Positions 34,667-43,314 of a stretch of DNA of 64,000 nucleotides are shown piece after piece (positions within the stretch are counted from its first letter, which is position 1; the number at the start of each line of letters is the position of its first letter). Made by a program: the position numbers and the translations under genes. The notes beneath the pieces were generated by a model. That model was not told the DNA's origin and ran no database searches. It saw nothing but the letters and a program-made list of their open reading frames with translations. Source of the stretch: Ramlibacter sp. (GTDB lineage Bacteria > Pseudomonadota > Gammaproteobacteria > Burkholderiales > Burkholderiaceae_C); the NCBI GenBank assembly GCA_030695945.1, contig JAUYOG010000018.1, positions 62,001 to 126,000 on the forward strand, given 5' to 3'.

Positions 34667-36088
34667 ATGACAGCCTCGCTCCCGCTCGACCTTCACGCAC
34701 TCTTCGCCCTGCAGCAGCAGGCGTTCGCCGCGCAGAGCTTTCCGCCCGAAGCCGTGCGGCGAGACCGGCTCGATCGGCTCCAGCGGCTCGTGGAGGAACA
34801 CGAACTGCAGATCAGTGACGCGATTTCCGCCGACTTCGGCAACCGCTCGCACCACGAAACGGCCATCGGGGAGGTCATCATCGTCCTGGCCGCCCTCGCC
34901 CACACGCGCAGTCACCTGCGCCGCTGGATGAAGCGGCGAAGCGTTCGCACCTCGTTCCATTCCCTGCCGGGATCGAGCTCGATCCTGCCGCAGCCCCTGG
35001 GCGTAGCCGGCATCGTGAGCCCGTGGAATTACCCGCTGCAACTCGCGCTCGTGCCTGCCATCGCCGCGCTCGCCGCGGGCAACCGGGTGATGCTCAAGCC
35101 CAGCGAGCTGACGCCCCGCTTCTCGCAACTGCTGGCCGACCTCGTCGCGCAGCGTTTCAGCGTGGATGAATTCACCGTGGTCACGGGCGATGCCGACGTC
35201 GGGCGCGCCTTCGTGCAACTGCCCTTCAACCACCTGTTCTTCACCGGGTCGACTGCCGTGGGCCGCCAGGTGGCGCTCGCCGCCGCAGCCAACCTGACGC
35301 CGGTCACTCTGGAACTGGGCGGGAAGTCGCCCGCCATCGTGGACGACAGCGCCGACCTGCTGGACACCGCGCGCAAGCTCGCGGCGGGAAAGCTGTTCAA
35401 CGCCGGCCAGACCTGCATCGCGCCGGACTACGTCCTGGTGCCGGCGGCGCGGACGCAGGATTTCGCGCAGGCCTACACCCAGGCCGTCGAGGAAATGTAC
35501 CCGACCCTCGAAGGCAACGCGGACTACACCAGCATCGTGAACGACCGCCATTTCGCGCGGCTCCAGGCGCTGGCGGACGACGCCCGCAGCCGCGGTGCCC
35601 AGGTGCAGGTCATCAACCCCGGCGGCGCGGCCCACGACCCCGCCGGCCGCAGGATGCGCCCGTCTCTGCTGCTCGGCGTCGACGACGCCATGGCCGTGAT
35701 GCAGGAGGAGATCTTCGGCCCCCTGCTGCCGGTGATGGGCTACGGCTCGTTGGACGAAGCGATTGCGTTCGTGAATGCGCGCGCCCGGCCGCTGGCGCTG
35801 TACTGGTTCGGGCGTGACCGTGGCAACCGGGAGCGGGTGCTGCGCGAGACGGTGTCCGGCGGTGTCACCGTCAACGACGTGCTGCTGCACATCGCGCAGG
35901 AGAACCTGCCGTTCGGCGGCGTCGGCGACAGCGGTTCGGGCGCCTACCATGGCGAATACGGGTTCCGCATCTTCTCCAAGGAGAAGCCGGTGTTCGAGCA
36001 ATCGCGGCTCGCCGGCACCTGGCTGCTGCGGCCGCCCTACGGCAAGCTCGCCAACTCCGTGATCCGCACCCTCAGGCGCCTGCTCTGA
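34667..36088 (+). CDS. Aldehyde dehydrogenase, coniferyl-aldehyde type
   Basis: This 473-residue protein is an NAD(P)-dependent aldehyde dehydrogenase of the short class related to CalB (coniferyl aldehyde dehydrogenase). The Asn of the active site is in VSPWNYPLQL, Glu in LELGGKSP and the nucleophilic Cys in NAGQTCIAPDY. The end is hydrophobic and membrane-associating, as in class 3 ALDHs that handle fatty or aromatic aldehydes. It begins four bases after the FadB-like stop, so it is in the same operon; fatty aldehyde oxidation is the alternative reading. Confidence 0.88.
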   Translation: MTASLPLDLHALFALQQQAFAAQSFPPEAVRRDRLDRLQRLVEEHELQISDAISADFGNRSHHETAIGEVIIVLAALAHTRSHLRRWMKRRSVRTSFHSLPGSSSILPQPLGVAGIVSPWNYPLQLALVPAIAALAAGNRVMLKPSELTPRFSQLLADLVAQRFSVDEFTVVTGDADVGRAFVQLPFNHLFFTGSTAVGRQVALAAAANLTPVTLELGGKSPAIVDDSADLLDTARKLAAGKLFNAGQTCIAPDYVLVPAARTQDFAQAYTQAVEEMYPTLEGNADYTSIVNDRHFARLQALADDARSRGAQVQVINPGGAAHDPAGRRMRPSLLLGVDDAMAVMQEEIFGPLLPVMGYGSLDEAIAFVNARARPLALYWFGRDRGNRERVLRETVSGGVTVNDVLLHIAQENLPFGGVGDSGSGAYHGEYGFRIFSKEKPVFEQSRLAGTWLLRPPYGKLANSVIRTLRRLL

Positions 36089-36169
36089 GGCGGCCTTGCG
36101 CGTTCGCAACGGCCACGGCTGGGCTGCATGGTATGTTGGCGGCATTTCCAGCTCAGCCGCAACATCCCC

Positions 36170-36919
36170 ATGACATCTCCCCGCCTTAAGGACAAAGTCT
36201 GCATCATCACCGGCGCCGCCCAGGGCATCGGCCTGGCCACTGCCCTGAAATTCGCGCGCGAAGGCGCGAAGGTCGCCATCTGGGATCTCGCGCAATCCGG
36301 CATCGATGACGCCATGCGCGCGTGCCGCGAAGCCGGCGCCGAGGCGGCCGGCTGGGTGGTGGACGTCACCCAGCGCGAGATGGTGGACGCCGCGACGGCC
36401 CATGTGAAGGAGCAGTTCGGGCGGATCGACGTGCTGGTGAACAATGCGGGCATCACGCAGGACGCCCGGCTGCAGAAGATGACGATCGAGCAGTTCGACC
36501 GGGTGATCGACGTCAACCTGCGCGGGGTGTTCCATTGCGCGCAGGCCGTGTCGCACACCATGGTGGCGCAGGGCTCGGGCGTGATCCTCAATGCCAGCTC
36601 GGTCGTAGGCCTGTACGGCAACTTCGGGCAGACCAACTACGCCGCCACCAAGTTCGGCGTGCTGGGCTTCACCAAGACCTGGAGCCGCGAACTGGGCCCC
36701 AAGGGCGTGCGCGTGAATGCAGTAGCACCCGGTTTCATCAAGACGCACATCCTGGACTCCATCCCCGAGAAAGTGCTGGAGGACATGAAACACCGCGTAC
36801 CCCTGCACCGCCTCGGCACGCCCGAGGAGATTGCCAATGTCTACTGCTTCCTGGCGAGCGACGAGGCCAGCTACGTCAACGGCGCCGTGATCGAGGTGTC
36901 GGGTGGCATGACGGTGTGA
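36170..36919 (+). CDS. Short-chain dehydrogenase/reductase (FabG-like)
   Basis: This 249-residue SDR has the cofactor motif TGAAQGIG, the NNAG motif, and the catalytic Asn-Ser-Tyr-Lys set ([21 protein letters not shown]). The C terminus matches beta-ketoacyl-ACP or acetoacetyl-CoA reductase types. A role as an NAD(P)H-dependent 3-oxoacyl reductase is likely, but housekeeping fabG is normally in the fab cluster, so this is probably a paralogue. The ATG at 36170 has no obvious ribosome binding site; an upstream frame start adds a non-family leader. Confidence 0.9.
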   Translation: MTSPRLKDKVCIITGAAQGIGLATALKFAREGAKVAIWDLAQSGIDDAMRACREAGAEAAGWVVDVTQREMVDAATAHVKEQFGRIDVLVNNAGITQDARLQKMTIEQFDRVIDVNLRGVFHCAQAVSHTMVAQGSGVILNASSVVGLYGNFGQTNYAATKFGVLGFTKTWSRELGPKGVRVNAVAPGFIKTHILDSIPEKVLEDMKHRVPLHRLGTPEEIANVYCFLASDEASYVNGAVIEVSGGMTV

Positions 36920-36939
36920 CAAGCCCGATTACTTGACTT

Positions 36940-36955
36940 AGGCAACCAATTGCCT
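36940..36955 (+). promoter_or_regulatory. MarR-type operator palindrome
   Basis: AGGCAA-CCAA-TTGCCT, a perfect inverted repeat with 6-base arms, lies just before the start of the MarR-GNAT gene (36960), next to TTGACT at 36933-36938. Probably an autoregulatory site. Confidence 0.55.
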
Positions 36956-36959
36956 GACG

Positions 36960-37913
36960 ATGTCAGGCATGAACGCACCCGCTGGCCCCGTCGCGCCCGC
37001 GCAGGTCAAGGCCCTGCGCGGCTTCAACCGCTTCTACACCCAGCGCATCGGCGTGCTGGACCCGTACCTGGGCGGCGAGCTGTCGCTGACGGAGGTGCGC
37101 GTGCTCTACGAGCTGGCGCACCGCGACCAGCCCACCGCCACCGAACTGGGGCGCGACCTTACGCTGGACACCGGCTACCTGAGCCGCATCCTGCGCCGCT
37201 TCGAGGCGCGCGGATGGCTGGCCCGCACACCTTCTCCCGCCGACGCGCGGCAAAGCCTGCTTAAGCTCACCGGGGCGGGCCATGCGGCTTTCGCGCCGCT
37301 GCAGCAGAAATCCCGCGATGAGGCCGCGGACCTGCTGGCCACGCTGCCCGCTCCCGCGCGCGAGAAGCTGATCGCGGCCATGGGCACGGTACAGCAATTG
37401 CTCGAGCCCCCGTCGAAGGCGGCCACCCGTACGGTGGTGCTGCGCGACCCGCAGCCCGGCGACATGGGCTGGGTCGTCATGCAGCACGGAGAGATCTACG
37501 CGCGCGAGTACGGCTTCACCCCCGAGTTCGAGGGCCTCGTCGCGGGCATCGCCGCCAAATACATCGAGCACTTCGACCCGGCCTGGGAGAAGGGCTGGAT
37601 CGCGGAGATCGACGGCGAGCGCATCGGCTCGGTGTTCGTGGTACGTCGCTCGGCCACCGTCGCGCAGCTGCGCCTGCTGATCCTCACGCCGGCGGCGCGC
37701 GGCCATGGCCTGGGGGCGCGGCTGACCGACGAGTGCATCGCGTTCGCGCGCGGCAAGGGCTACCGCAAGCTGGTGCTGTGGACGCAGAGCGACCTGCTGG
37801 CCGCGCGGGCGATCTACAAGTCGCGCGGGTTCAGGCACGTGAAGAGCGAGCCGCATGACGCGTATGGCCAGAAGCTGGTGGCCGAAACCTGGGAGCTGCG
37901 TCTATCAACCTAG
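36960..37913 (+). CDS. MarR regulator fused to GNAT acetyltransferase
   Basis: This 317-residue protein has a MarR-type winged helix domain (about residues 15-150; LSLTEVRVLYELAHRDQPTA, TLDTGYLSRILRRFEARGWL). A GNAT domain follows (about 160-315) with the acetyl-CoA loop TPAARGHGLGARLTDECIAF and the end AIYKSRGFRHV. Such fusions are known in many proteobacteria; the acetylated substrate is unknown. The operator-like palindrome just upstream suggests autoregulation. A second ATG at 36969 is an alternative start. The EamA transporter follows directly and overlaps its end. Confidence 0.9.
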   Translation: MSGMNAPAGPVAPAQVKALRGFNRFYTQRIGVLDPYLGGELSLTEVRVLYELAHRDQPTATELGRDLTLDTGYLSRILRRFEARGWLARTPSPADARQSLLKLTGAGHAAFAPLQQKSRDEAADLLATLPAPAREKLIAAMGTVQQLLEPPSKAATRTVVLRDPQPGDMGWVVMQHGEIYAREYGFTPEFEGLVAGIAAKYIEHFDPAWEKGWIAEIDGERIGSVFVVRRSATVAQLRLLILTPAARGHGLGARLTDECIAFARGKGYRKLVLWTQSDLLAARAIYKSRGFRHVKSEPHDAYGQKLVAETWELRLST

Positions 37914-38794
37914 CGCTGCTCGCAGCCGCGGCGACCGGCGTGCAGGTGGGCGCCGCGATCGTGGCGTCGCGCTTCGCAGTGGCCGAGGTGCCGCCGCTGA
38001 CGCTGGCGATGCTGCGCTACGCCATCGGGTTCGCATGCCTTGCGCCGTTCGCGTGGAAGGCATTGGCGGTCAAGAGCGGCACCGCCAGCGTGAGAGACCT
38101 TGTTGCCATGGCTGCACTGGGGATCGGGCAGTTCGGCATCCTGATCGCACTGCTCAATTTCGGGCTGCAGCACCTCGGCGCGGCGCATGCGGCGCTGATC
38201 TTCAGCCTGTTCCCCTTGCTCACGCTGCTGCTGGCGGCGGCGCTCGGCCGCGAGCGCATCACGATGGCGCTGGTCGCAGGCGTCCTGCTTTCCATCGCAG
38301 GGGTGGCCGTCGCCCTCTCGCCCAAGCTCGGCGCGCCCCAATCGGGCCACTGGTGGGGCGAGCTGGCCGTCGCCGGCGCGGCCTGCACCGGCGCGCTGTG
38401 CAGCGTGCTGTACCGCCCTTACCTGCAGCGCTACCCGACGGTGCCGGTCTCGGCGTTCGCGATGCTGGCGTCGGTGCTCTTCCTCGCGCTGCTGGCACTC
38501 GGCGAACAGTGGCCGGCGCGCGTCTTCACCTTCAGCGGGCAGGCCTGGGCGGCCATCGGCTTCATCGGCGTCTCCAGCGGCATCGGCTACTTCTGGTGGT
38601 TGTACGCGCTCAAGCACGAATCGCCCACCCGCGTCACGGTGTTCCTCGCCCTGAACCCGCTCACGGCGGCGCTCCTGGGCTGGGCGCTGTTGGAGGAATC
38701 GCTGCACCCCGCCGTGCTCGGCGCGCTGGTGCTGATCGCGGCCGGGCTGTGGCTCGCGGCGCGCCCCGCGAGTACCCGAGTGCCGGCAGCCTGA
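37904..38794 (+). CDS. EamA family transporter (DMT superfamily), probable ATC start
   Basis: This 296-residue protein has ten membrane segments in two EamA repeats. The first is LALLAAAATGVQVGAAIVAS and the second repeat begins near GELAVAGAACTGALCSVLYR. No ATG, GTG or TTG gives a full first helix. A GTG at 37940 would cut it in half. An ATC at 37904 lies eight bases after GGAG (37892-37895) and restores the typical start INLALLAAA. The gene overlaps the MarR-GNAT stop. It should be an exporter of small metabolites, perhaps controlled by the preceding regulator. Confidence 0.8.
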   Translation: MNLALLAAAATGVQVGAAIVASRFAVAEVPPLTLAMLRYAIGFACLAPFAWKALAVKSGTASVRDLVAMAALGIGQFGILIALLNFGLQHLGAAHAALIFSLFPLLTLLLAAALGRERITMALVAGVLLSIAGVAVALSPKLGAPQSGHWWGELAVAGAACTGALCSVLYRPYLQRYPTVPVSAFAMLASVLFLALLALGEQWPARVFTFSGQAWAAIGFIGVSSGIGYFWWLYALKHESPTRVTVFLALNPLTAALLGWALLEESLHPAVLGALVLIAAGLWLAARPASTRVPAA

Positions 38795-38820
38795 CAGCCG
38801 GCGGACAGATAATCGGGCGC

Positions 38821-39435
38821 ATGACTTCACCGACCGAAGCGTCCCTCGAACCGCAAGACGCAGCAGCATCGGCCCGGCCGCAGCCCAAATCGCTCTCCGA
38901 CCTCTTCTTCTCGTTCACCTTCCTCGCATTGCAGGGCTTCGGCGGCGTGCTGGCCGTGGTGCAGCGCGAGCTGGTCGAGAAGAAGCGCTGGATGACGCGC
39001 GAGGAGTTCGTGGAGGACTGGGCCGTGGCGCAGATCATGCCCGGCCCCAACGTGGTCAACCTGTCGCTGATGATCGGTGGGCGCTATTTCGGCCTGCGCG
39101 GGGCGATGACGGCGCTGGCCGGCATGCTCGCGTTCCCGCTGCTGGTGGTGCTGGCGCTGGCGCTGGTGTACGCCCAGTTCGCGGGCAACCCGCAAGTCGC
39201 CGGCGCGCTGCGCGGGATGGGTGCGGTGGCGGCAGGGCTGATCACCGCGACCGGGCTCAAGCTGATGGGCGCCGTGCGGAAACATCCGCTCGGCGTGCCG
39301 GCCTGCGTCGCATTCGGCGTTGCGACTTTCGTCGGCATCGCGCTGCTGCGCTGGCCGCTGGCCTATGTGCTCCTGGGCCTGGGGGGCCTGTCCTGCGTGC
39401 TGACCTACCGCAAGCTGGGCAAGGCCGGCGCATGA
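38821..39435 (+). CDS. Chromate transporter family protein, subunit 1
   Basis: This 204-residue CHR-domain protein has FLALQGFGGVLAVVQRELVE and AQIMPGPNVVNLSLMIGGRYF, hallmark motifs of the family. About five to six membrane segments are visible. Short CHR proteins work as pairs of half-size subunits in chromate or sulfate-related efflux. The start ATG at 38821 is preferred; an open frame extends much further upstream but is the antiphase of the EamA gene. It overlaps the next CHR gene by four bases. Confidence 0.9.
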   Translation: MTSPTEASLEPQDAAASARPQPKSLSDLFFSFTFLALQGFGGVLAVVQRELVEKKRWMTREEFVEDWAVAQIMPGPNVVNLSLMIGGRYFGLRGAMTALAGMLAFPLLVVLALALVYAQFAGNPQVAGALRGMGAVAAGLITATGLKLMGAVRKHPLGVPACVAFGVATFVGIALLRWPLAYVLLGLGGLSCVLTYRKLGKAGA

Positions 39436-40004
39436 CGATCGCGATGTCCGGCGCGGACTGGCTGGCGCTGTTCGTCCACTACCTGTCGCTGTCGTTGCTC
39501 TCCGTCGGGGGCGCGATCACGACGGCGCCCGACCAGCATCGCTTCCTCGTGGACCGCCAGGCCTGGCTCACCGATCCGCAGTTCAGCGCCTCCATCGCCA
39601 TCGCGCAGGCGGCGCCTGGCCCCAACGTGCTGTTCATCGCCTTGCTCGGGTGGAACGTCGGCCTCAACGCCGGCGGCCTGCCCACCGCGCTGCTGGGCAT
39701 GGCGGTCGCCATGGTGGGCATCATGATCCCCAGCACCACCCTCACCTACCTGGCGGCGCAGTGGGGCCATGCGAACCGCGAGCTGCGCGCCGTGCGCGCG
39801 TTCAAGCAGGGCATGGCGCCCATCGTCATCGCGCTGCTGGTGGCGACAGGCTGGATCCTCGCCACCGGCAGCCATTACGCGCTGCGCGACTGGCCGATCT
39901 GGCTCGTCGCGATCATCTCCGCCGCGATCGTGTGGCGCACCAGGCTCCACTTGCTGTGGCTGCTCGGCGCCGGCGCCTTCCTGGGCTGGATGGGCTGGGT
40001 CTGA
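39432..40004 (+). CDS. Chromate transporter family protein, subunit 2
   Basis: This 190-residue CHR-domain protein shows LSLSLLSVGGAITTAPDQHRFL and IAQAAPGPNVLFIALLGWNVG, the second half-type of the family. Together with the preceding gene it makes the usual pair of oppositely oriented CHR halves. The ATG at 39432 overlaps the previous stop (ATGA), so the two are translationally coupled; an ATG at 39444 is the alternative. Actual substrate unknown. Confidence 0.9.
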   Translation: MTIAMSGADWLALFVHYLSLSLLSVGGAITTAPDQHRFLVDRQAWLTDPQFSASIAIAQAAPGPNVLFIALLGWNVGLNAGGLPTALLGMAVAMVGIMIPSTTLTYLAAQWGHANRELRAVRAFKQGMAPIVIALLVATGWILATGSHYALRDWPIWLVAIISAAIVWRTRLHLLWLLGAGAFLGWMGWV

Positions 40005-40022
40005 GCCGGCCGGCGGCGATTC

Positions 40023-40784
40023 CTAGCGGGAGCCGCGCAGCAGTTCCAGGTAATGCGGGTGCGCCGAGACCGAGTTGTGTCCCGCGCCCGGCAGCACGGT
40101 GAGCCGGGCCACTCCGGGTGCGAAGCGCCTGAAGAGGCTGTCCGTACTCGTCCGGGGGATCACCTCGTCGTGCTCGGCCACTATTACCTGGGTCGGTGCG
40201 ACGACCTGGTGTGCGTACCGGTGCGATTCGTACTTGTCGTCCAGCAGCCAGCGCACCGGAAAGAGCGGGAATTGCGCCGCGGCCAGGCCCTGCAGGCTGT
40301 CGTAAGGCGTCACCAGCACCAGCCGCGAAACCGGGCGCTGGGTTGCGAGCCGCACGGCGATGCCCGTGCCGAGGCTGCGGCCGACGACCACGATATCCCG
40401 GTGGCTCCTGGCGGCCATGTCGAACAGCGCCAGCGCGTCGCCGTGCAGCGCCGCCTCGGAAGGCGAGCCCGCGCTGCCGCCGTAGCCGCGGTAGTTCATC
40501 AGGTAGAGCGCGCGGTCGGCGAACGCCTGCGAGAGCTCGGGCAGGCTGCCCGAGACGTCCTCCGCGTTGCCGCCGAAGTAGATCACCGCGGCGGGGCCGG
40601 GGCGCTCACGGATCGAGATGACCAGGTCCACCTCGCCCGAGCGCAGGTTCATGCGGCTCGCCGCGGCGCTGTCGGCGCTGGGCTGCGGGTAGTAGATCAG
40701 CGAACGCTGAAAGAAATACAGGGCCGCGCAGGCGGCGATGTAGAGCGCCGCGGCGATGGCGATCAGCGCGAAGAGGATTCGCAT
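40023..40784 (-). CDS. Membrane-anchored alpha/beta hydrolase
   Basis: This 253-residue protein has an N-terminal membrane anchor (residues 3-25). The hydrolase fold has the nucleophile elbow GRSLGTG, the acid in AEHDEVIP and the catalytic His in GAGHNS. Close relatives are BEM46/ABHD13-like hydrolases. Substrate unknown. It converges on the chromate transporter genes (18 bases between stops) and lies 16 bases after the YciI-like gene on the same strand, so it may be part of that operon. Confidence 0.88.
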   Translation of the reverse strand: MRILFALIAIAAALYIAACAALYFFQRSLIYYPQPSADSAAASRMNLRSGEVDLVISIRERPGPAAVIYFGGNAEDVSGSLPELSQAFADRALYLMNYRGYGGSAGSPSEAALHGDALALFDMAARSHRDIVVVGRSLGTGIAVRLATQRPVSRLVLVTPYDSLQGLAAAQFPLFPVRWLLDDKYESHRYAHQVVAPTQVIVAEHDEVIPRTSTDSLFRRFAPGVARLTVLPGAGHNSVSAHPHYLELLRGSR

Positions 40785-40800
40785 ATCGGCGGCGTCCAGC

Positions 40801-41121
40801 CTACCCCCGCAGCAACGCCACCGAGTACGGATGCAGCGTCGCCGTCATGACGCCGGCGGCGATGGCCGGGTCGGCTTCCATGAAAGCCCTGGCGGCGTCC
40901 TCGCCGTCCGCCTCGAAGATGACCAGCCCGAACGTCCTGTCGTACGGCTCCGATGAGCGCCCCGCGAGGATGAGCCGCCCCGCATCTTTCGCCGCGGACA
41001 GGTGCGCGAAGTGCCGCGAAACGGCGACCTGATCCAGGTCAGTCCATGCGCTGTCGTCGTGCAGGCGGGGCACGAGGCGCAGGACGTAGATGAACTGCGG
41101 GCGCGGGTGGTTGCCGGACAT
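40801..41121 (-). CDS. YciI-like protein
   Basis: This 106-residue protein is a one-domain ferredoxin-like fold of the YciI family: FIYVLRLVPRLHDD, then HFAHLSAAKDAGRLILAGRSSE and FEADGEDAARAFMEADPAI. The catalytic-looking His and Asp of the family are present (HFAHL and DPAI). The ATG at 41121 is preferred; a GTG at 41130 is the alternative. It is downstream of the thioesterase gene, 13 bases after its stop. Confidence 0.88.
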   Translation of the reverse strand: MSGNHPRPQFIYVLRLVPRLHDDSAWTDLDQVAVSRHFAHLSAAKDAGRLILAGRSSEPYDRTFGLVIFEADGEDAARAFMEADPAIAAGVMTATLHPYSVALLRG

Positions 41122-41134
41122 TTCGCTCACCGCC

Positions 41135-41539
41135 TCAGGCGTCCAGGACCAGCTGCGTCTGCGTCACCACGGCGCAGAGCTTCCCCTCGGCCGTGCGGAT
41201 CGCCGTCTGCCACACCATCGTCGTCCTCCCGCGATGCAAGGCCGTGCATTCGCCGACCACGGTCGTGCCCAGCTTCGCGCCGCCGATGAATTTGGTGCTC
41301 GAATCGGTGGTGGTGGTGCGCTTTCCGCGCTGCATGTTCACGATCGTGCCCACCGCACCCAGCGTGTCCGCAAAGGCCATGTACGCACCACCGTGCAGGA
41401 TGGCGCCGGCGGTGCACAGGTCCGGGCGCACGGTGAGTTCGCCGACGATGCGCTCGGGCGTCGCCTCGACCACGCGCACGCCCATCAGGCCCGGGAACAA
41501 CGGCTCCATCAGCTCCTGGATCGTCTCGAGGGAAAGCAT
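41135..41539 (-). CDS. PaaI family hotdog thioesterase
   Basis: This 134-residue protein has the hotdog fold. The motif CTAGAILHGGAYMAFADTLGAV holds the HGG and the catalytic acid region typical of PaaI-like acyl-CoA thioesterases. It should hydrolyse acyl-CoA esters, possibly aromatic ones. GGAGACACG precedes the ATG. It heads a small minus-strand run with the YciI-like and hydrolase genes. Confidence 0.9.
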   Translation of the reverse strand: MLSLETIQELMEPLFPGLMGVRVVEATPERIVGELTVRPDLCTAGAILHGGAYMAFADTLGAVGTIVNMQRGKRTTTTDSSTKFIGGAKLGTTVVGECTALHRGRTTMVWQTAIRTAEGKLCAVVTQTQLVLDA

Positions 41540-41574
41540 CGTGTCTCCTTGTCAGTCGCGGATCGTGACCACGT

Positions 41575-42078
41575 TCATCGCGCGAGTATCGCCCACCGCT
41601 CATGGTCGCGCCATCGCCCGCGGATCTTGAGGTAGCGCGGCGAATAGCCTTCCTTGCTGAAGCCGCACGAGCGCACGAGCGCGATCGACGCGACGTTGGC
41701 CGGCTGGATGTTGGCCTCGAGGCGATGCAGCTTCAGTTCGGTGAAAGCCGTTCGCACCGCCAGCCCCAGGGCCGCGCGCATCAGGCCCTGCCGCTCGTGG
41801 CCGGCGAAGGCGTAGTAGCCCAGGTAGGCGCTCTGGAAGAAGCCGCGCACGATATTGGTGATGGCTATGAACCCGACCAGCTCACCGGTGCGGGCGTGGC
41901 GAACGAGGTAGCCCCGGTTCACGGGCCCCCGGGCCCCCGTTGCAAGCGCCTCGAAGGCCGAAGGACCCAGGGGTGGCGATACCCACGGGCGATGGAGCAC
42001 GCGGCTGCGCGAGGCCGCGGCGAGAAACTCGGCCTGGTCGGCGAGCGTGATCGGCACGATGCGGACGGGGCAGGCCAT
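41575..42078 (-). CDS. GNAT acetyltransferase (RimJ/RimL type)
   Basis: This 167-residue protein shows the RimJ/RimL-like GNAT pattern: RVLHRPWVSPP, GYYAFAGHERQGLMRAALGLAV (acetyl-CoA loop) and KLHRLEANIQPANVASIALVRSCGF. The substrate is likely a protein N-terminus or a small amine, but cannot be specified. It follows a truncated GNAT gene and another GNAT gene on the same strand. Confidence 0.88.
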   Translation of the reverse strand: MACPVRIVPITLADQAEFLAAASRSRVLHRPWVSPPLGPSAFEALATGARGPVNRGYLVRHARTGELVGFIAITNIVRGFFQSAYLGYYAFAGHERQGLMRAALGLAVRTAFTELKLHRLEANIQPANVASIALVRSCGFSKEGYSPRYLKIRGRWRDHERWAILAR

Positions 42079-42095
42079 CGCGATCCGTCGCAGGT

Positions 42096-42341
42096 TCAGC
42101 CGGCCGGCGAGGCGGGCGAAGCACCAATGGCCGTCGCGATGAGCCGCAACAGCGACGAAGGCGTTGGCGGGTCGTCCAACGCGTAATGCCCCAGATCATC
42201 ATGCGTCTTGACGTCCCAGCTGGTGTGCTCGAAAACGGCGGGCTGCGAAAGGTAGCCAAACCACGCCGGCAAGTCGCCTGGGGCGATCGGCCGAAGGGTA
42301 ACCATCTCGTGCGGCGACTCGGGCAGGACGGTGAACCGCAT
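42096..42341 (-). pseudogene. Truncated GNAT-like gene
   Basis: This 81-residue frame has only the N-terminal third of a GNAT protein: MVTLRPIAPGDLPAWFGYLS, then FEHTSWDVKTHDDLGHY, and it stops after TAIGASPASPAG. The acetyl-CoA binding part is absent and not found in another frame in the 18 bases before the next gene. It is probably a remnant, perhaps from recombination between neighbouring GNAT genes. A short functional peptide is less likely. Confidence 0.6.
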
Positions 42342-42343
42342 GC

Positions 42344-42898
42344 TCAGCCCGCGGCCCGGGGCGATGCCGAGCCCCCTTGCTCCAGCACCTTGACGAACAC
42401 CCTGTTCTCATAATGATCGTCCTCGAAGCTGTAGATCGACGCGCCCACGTCCTGGTAGCCGCGCCGGGGGTAATAGAGCACGGCACGCTGGTTCCCGACC
42501 CAGGCGGTGAGCCAAATCGCCGCCGCGCCGTGGCGCGCCGCAAGGGTCTCGGCGCGGCGCAGCAACTCCGTGCCTATGCCCGTCGAGGTGAATCGCTCGT
42601 GGATGTACAGCCTGTTCAGCTCGGCGGCACGCACGTGCGGCACCAGGAGATGGCGGGCGCCGTGCGTCAGCTGCGCGAACCCGATCAGGTGCCCGGCACG
42701 CTCCGCGAGCAGGAAAGCGGCCCACGGATTCTCCATCTGCGCCTGGATCGCCGGCATGGAAAAGTTGCCCAAGACCTCCCGCGCCAGTCCCGGGCGCGTT
42801 CCCTCCGGCGCGTAGGTGTCCAGGAACACCTGCGTGCCCAGGACGCCGACGCACAAGGCGTCGGAAACGTCGCCGGGCCGATAGGTGATGTCGTTCAT
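42344..42898 (-). CDS. GNAT acetyltransferase
   Basis: This 184-residue protein has a GNAT domain: FLLAERAGHLIGFAQLTHGA, ELNRLYIHERFTSTGIGTEL (acetyl-CoA loop) and WVGNQRAVLYYPRRGYQDVG. The start at 42898 (MNDITYRPGD) is family-like; the frame runs further upstream without similarity. Substrate unknown. Confidence 0.88.
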   Translation of the reverse strand: MNDITYRPGDVSDALCVGVLGTQVFLDTYAPEGTRPGLAREVLGNFSMPAIQAQMENPWAAFLLAERAGHLIGFAQLTHGARHLLVPHVRAAELNRLYIHERFTSTGIGTELLRRAETLAARHGAAAIWLTAWVGNQRAVLYYPRRGYQDVGASIYSFEDDHYENRVFVKVLEQGGSASPRAAG

Positions 42899-42914
42899 GT
42901 ATTGCGCAGCATGG

Positions 42915-43301
42915 TCATTCGGTGGGGGGTGAATTGACAACCGCCTCGATGGCGTGCCCGTCGGGGTCGATGACGAAGGCCGCATGGTAGTCGGGGCCGT
43001 AATGCGGGCGCAAGCCCGGTGGGCCATTGTCGCGGCCCCCGTGCTGCAACGCCGCTGCATGGAAGCGCGCGACGCTCTCCCGGTCCGGCGCGGCAAGGGC
43101 TACGTGGAACCCCGGGCCGGGCGCCAACGCGTCCGCGCCCCGCTGCTTGATGGCGAGTTTGTCGCCGCCACCCGGCTCGCCATAGCCGATCGCGGTTTCG
43201 TCGGTCCAGGCGCGCACATAGCCCAGGGCGCCGAGCGCCGCGTCGTAGAAAGCGGCGGCGCGCTGGAGGTCGGCGACGCCTAGCGAGATGTGATGAAGCA
43301 T
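42915..43301 (-). CDS. VOC family protein
   Basis: This 128-residue glyoxalase-like protein begins MLHHISLGVADLQRAAAFYD and ends AAFVIDPDGHAIEAVV. The His near the start and the Glu near the end are the expected metal ligands. Substrate unknown. An ATG at 43301 is used; ten upstream residues in frame do not look native. Confidence 0.88.
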   Translation of the reverse strand: MLHHISLGVADLQRAAAFYDAALGALGYVRAWTDETAIGYGEPGGGDKLAIKQRGADALAPGPGFHVALAAPDRESVARFHAAALQHGGRDNGPPGLRPHYGPDYHAAFVIDPDGHAIEAVVNSPPTE

Positions 43302-43314
43302 CCGGCGCTGGCCT

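Noticed and set aside
37855-39435. Long plus-strand frame that could look like a fusion of an unknown domain with the first chromate transporter
   Set aside because: The first part is an out-of-frame reading of the EamA gene; the chromate transporter has its own ATG at 38821.
42915-43301. Idea that the VOC protein and neighbouring GNATs form a resistance island
   Set aside because: Base composition and codon use look the same as the surrounding genes, and no mobile element or boundary repeat is present.
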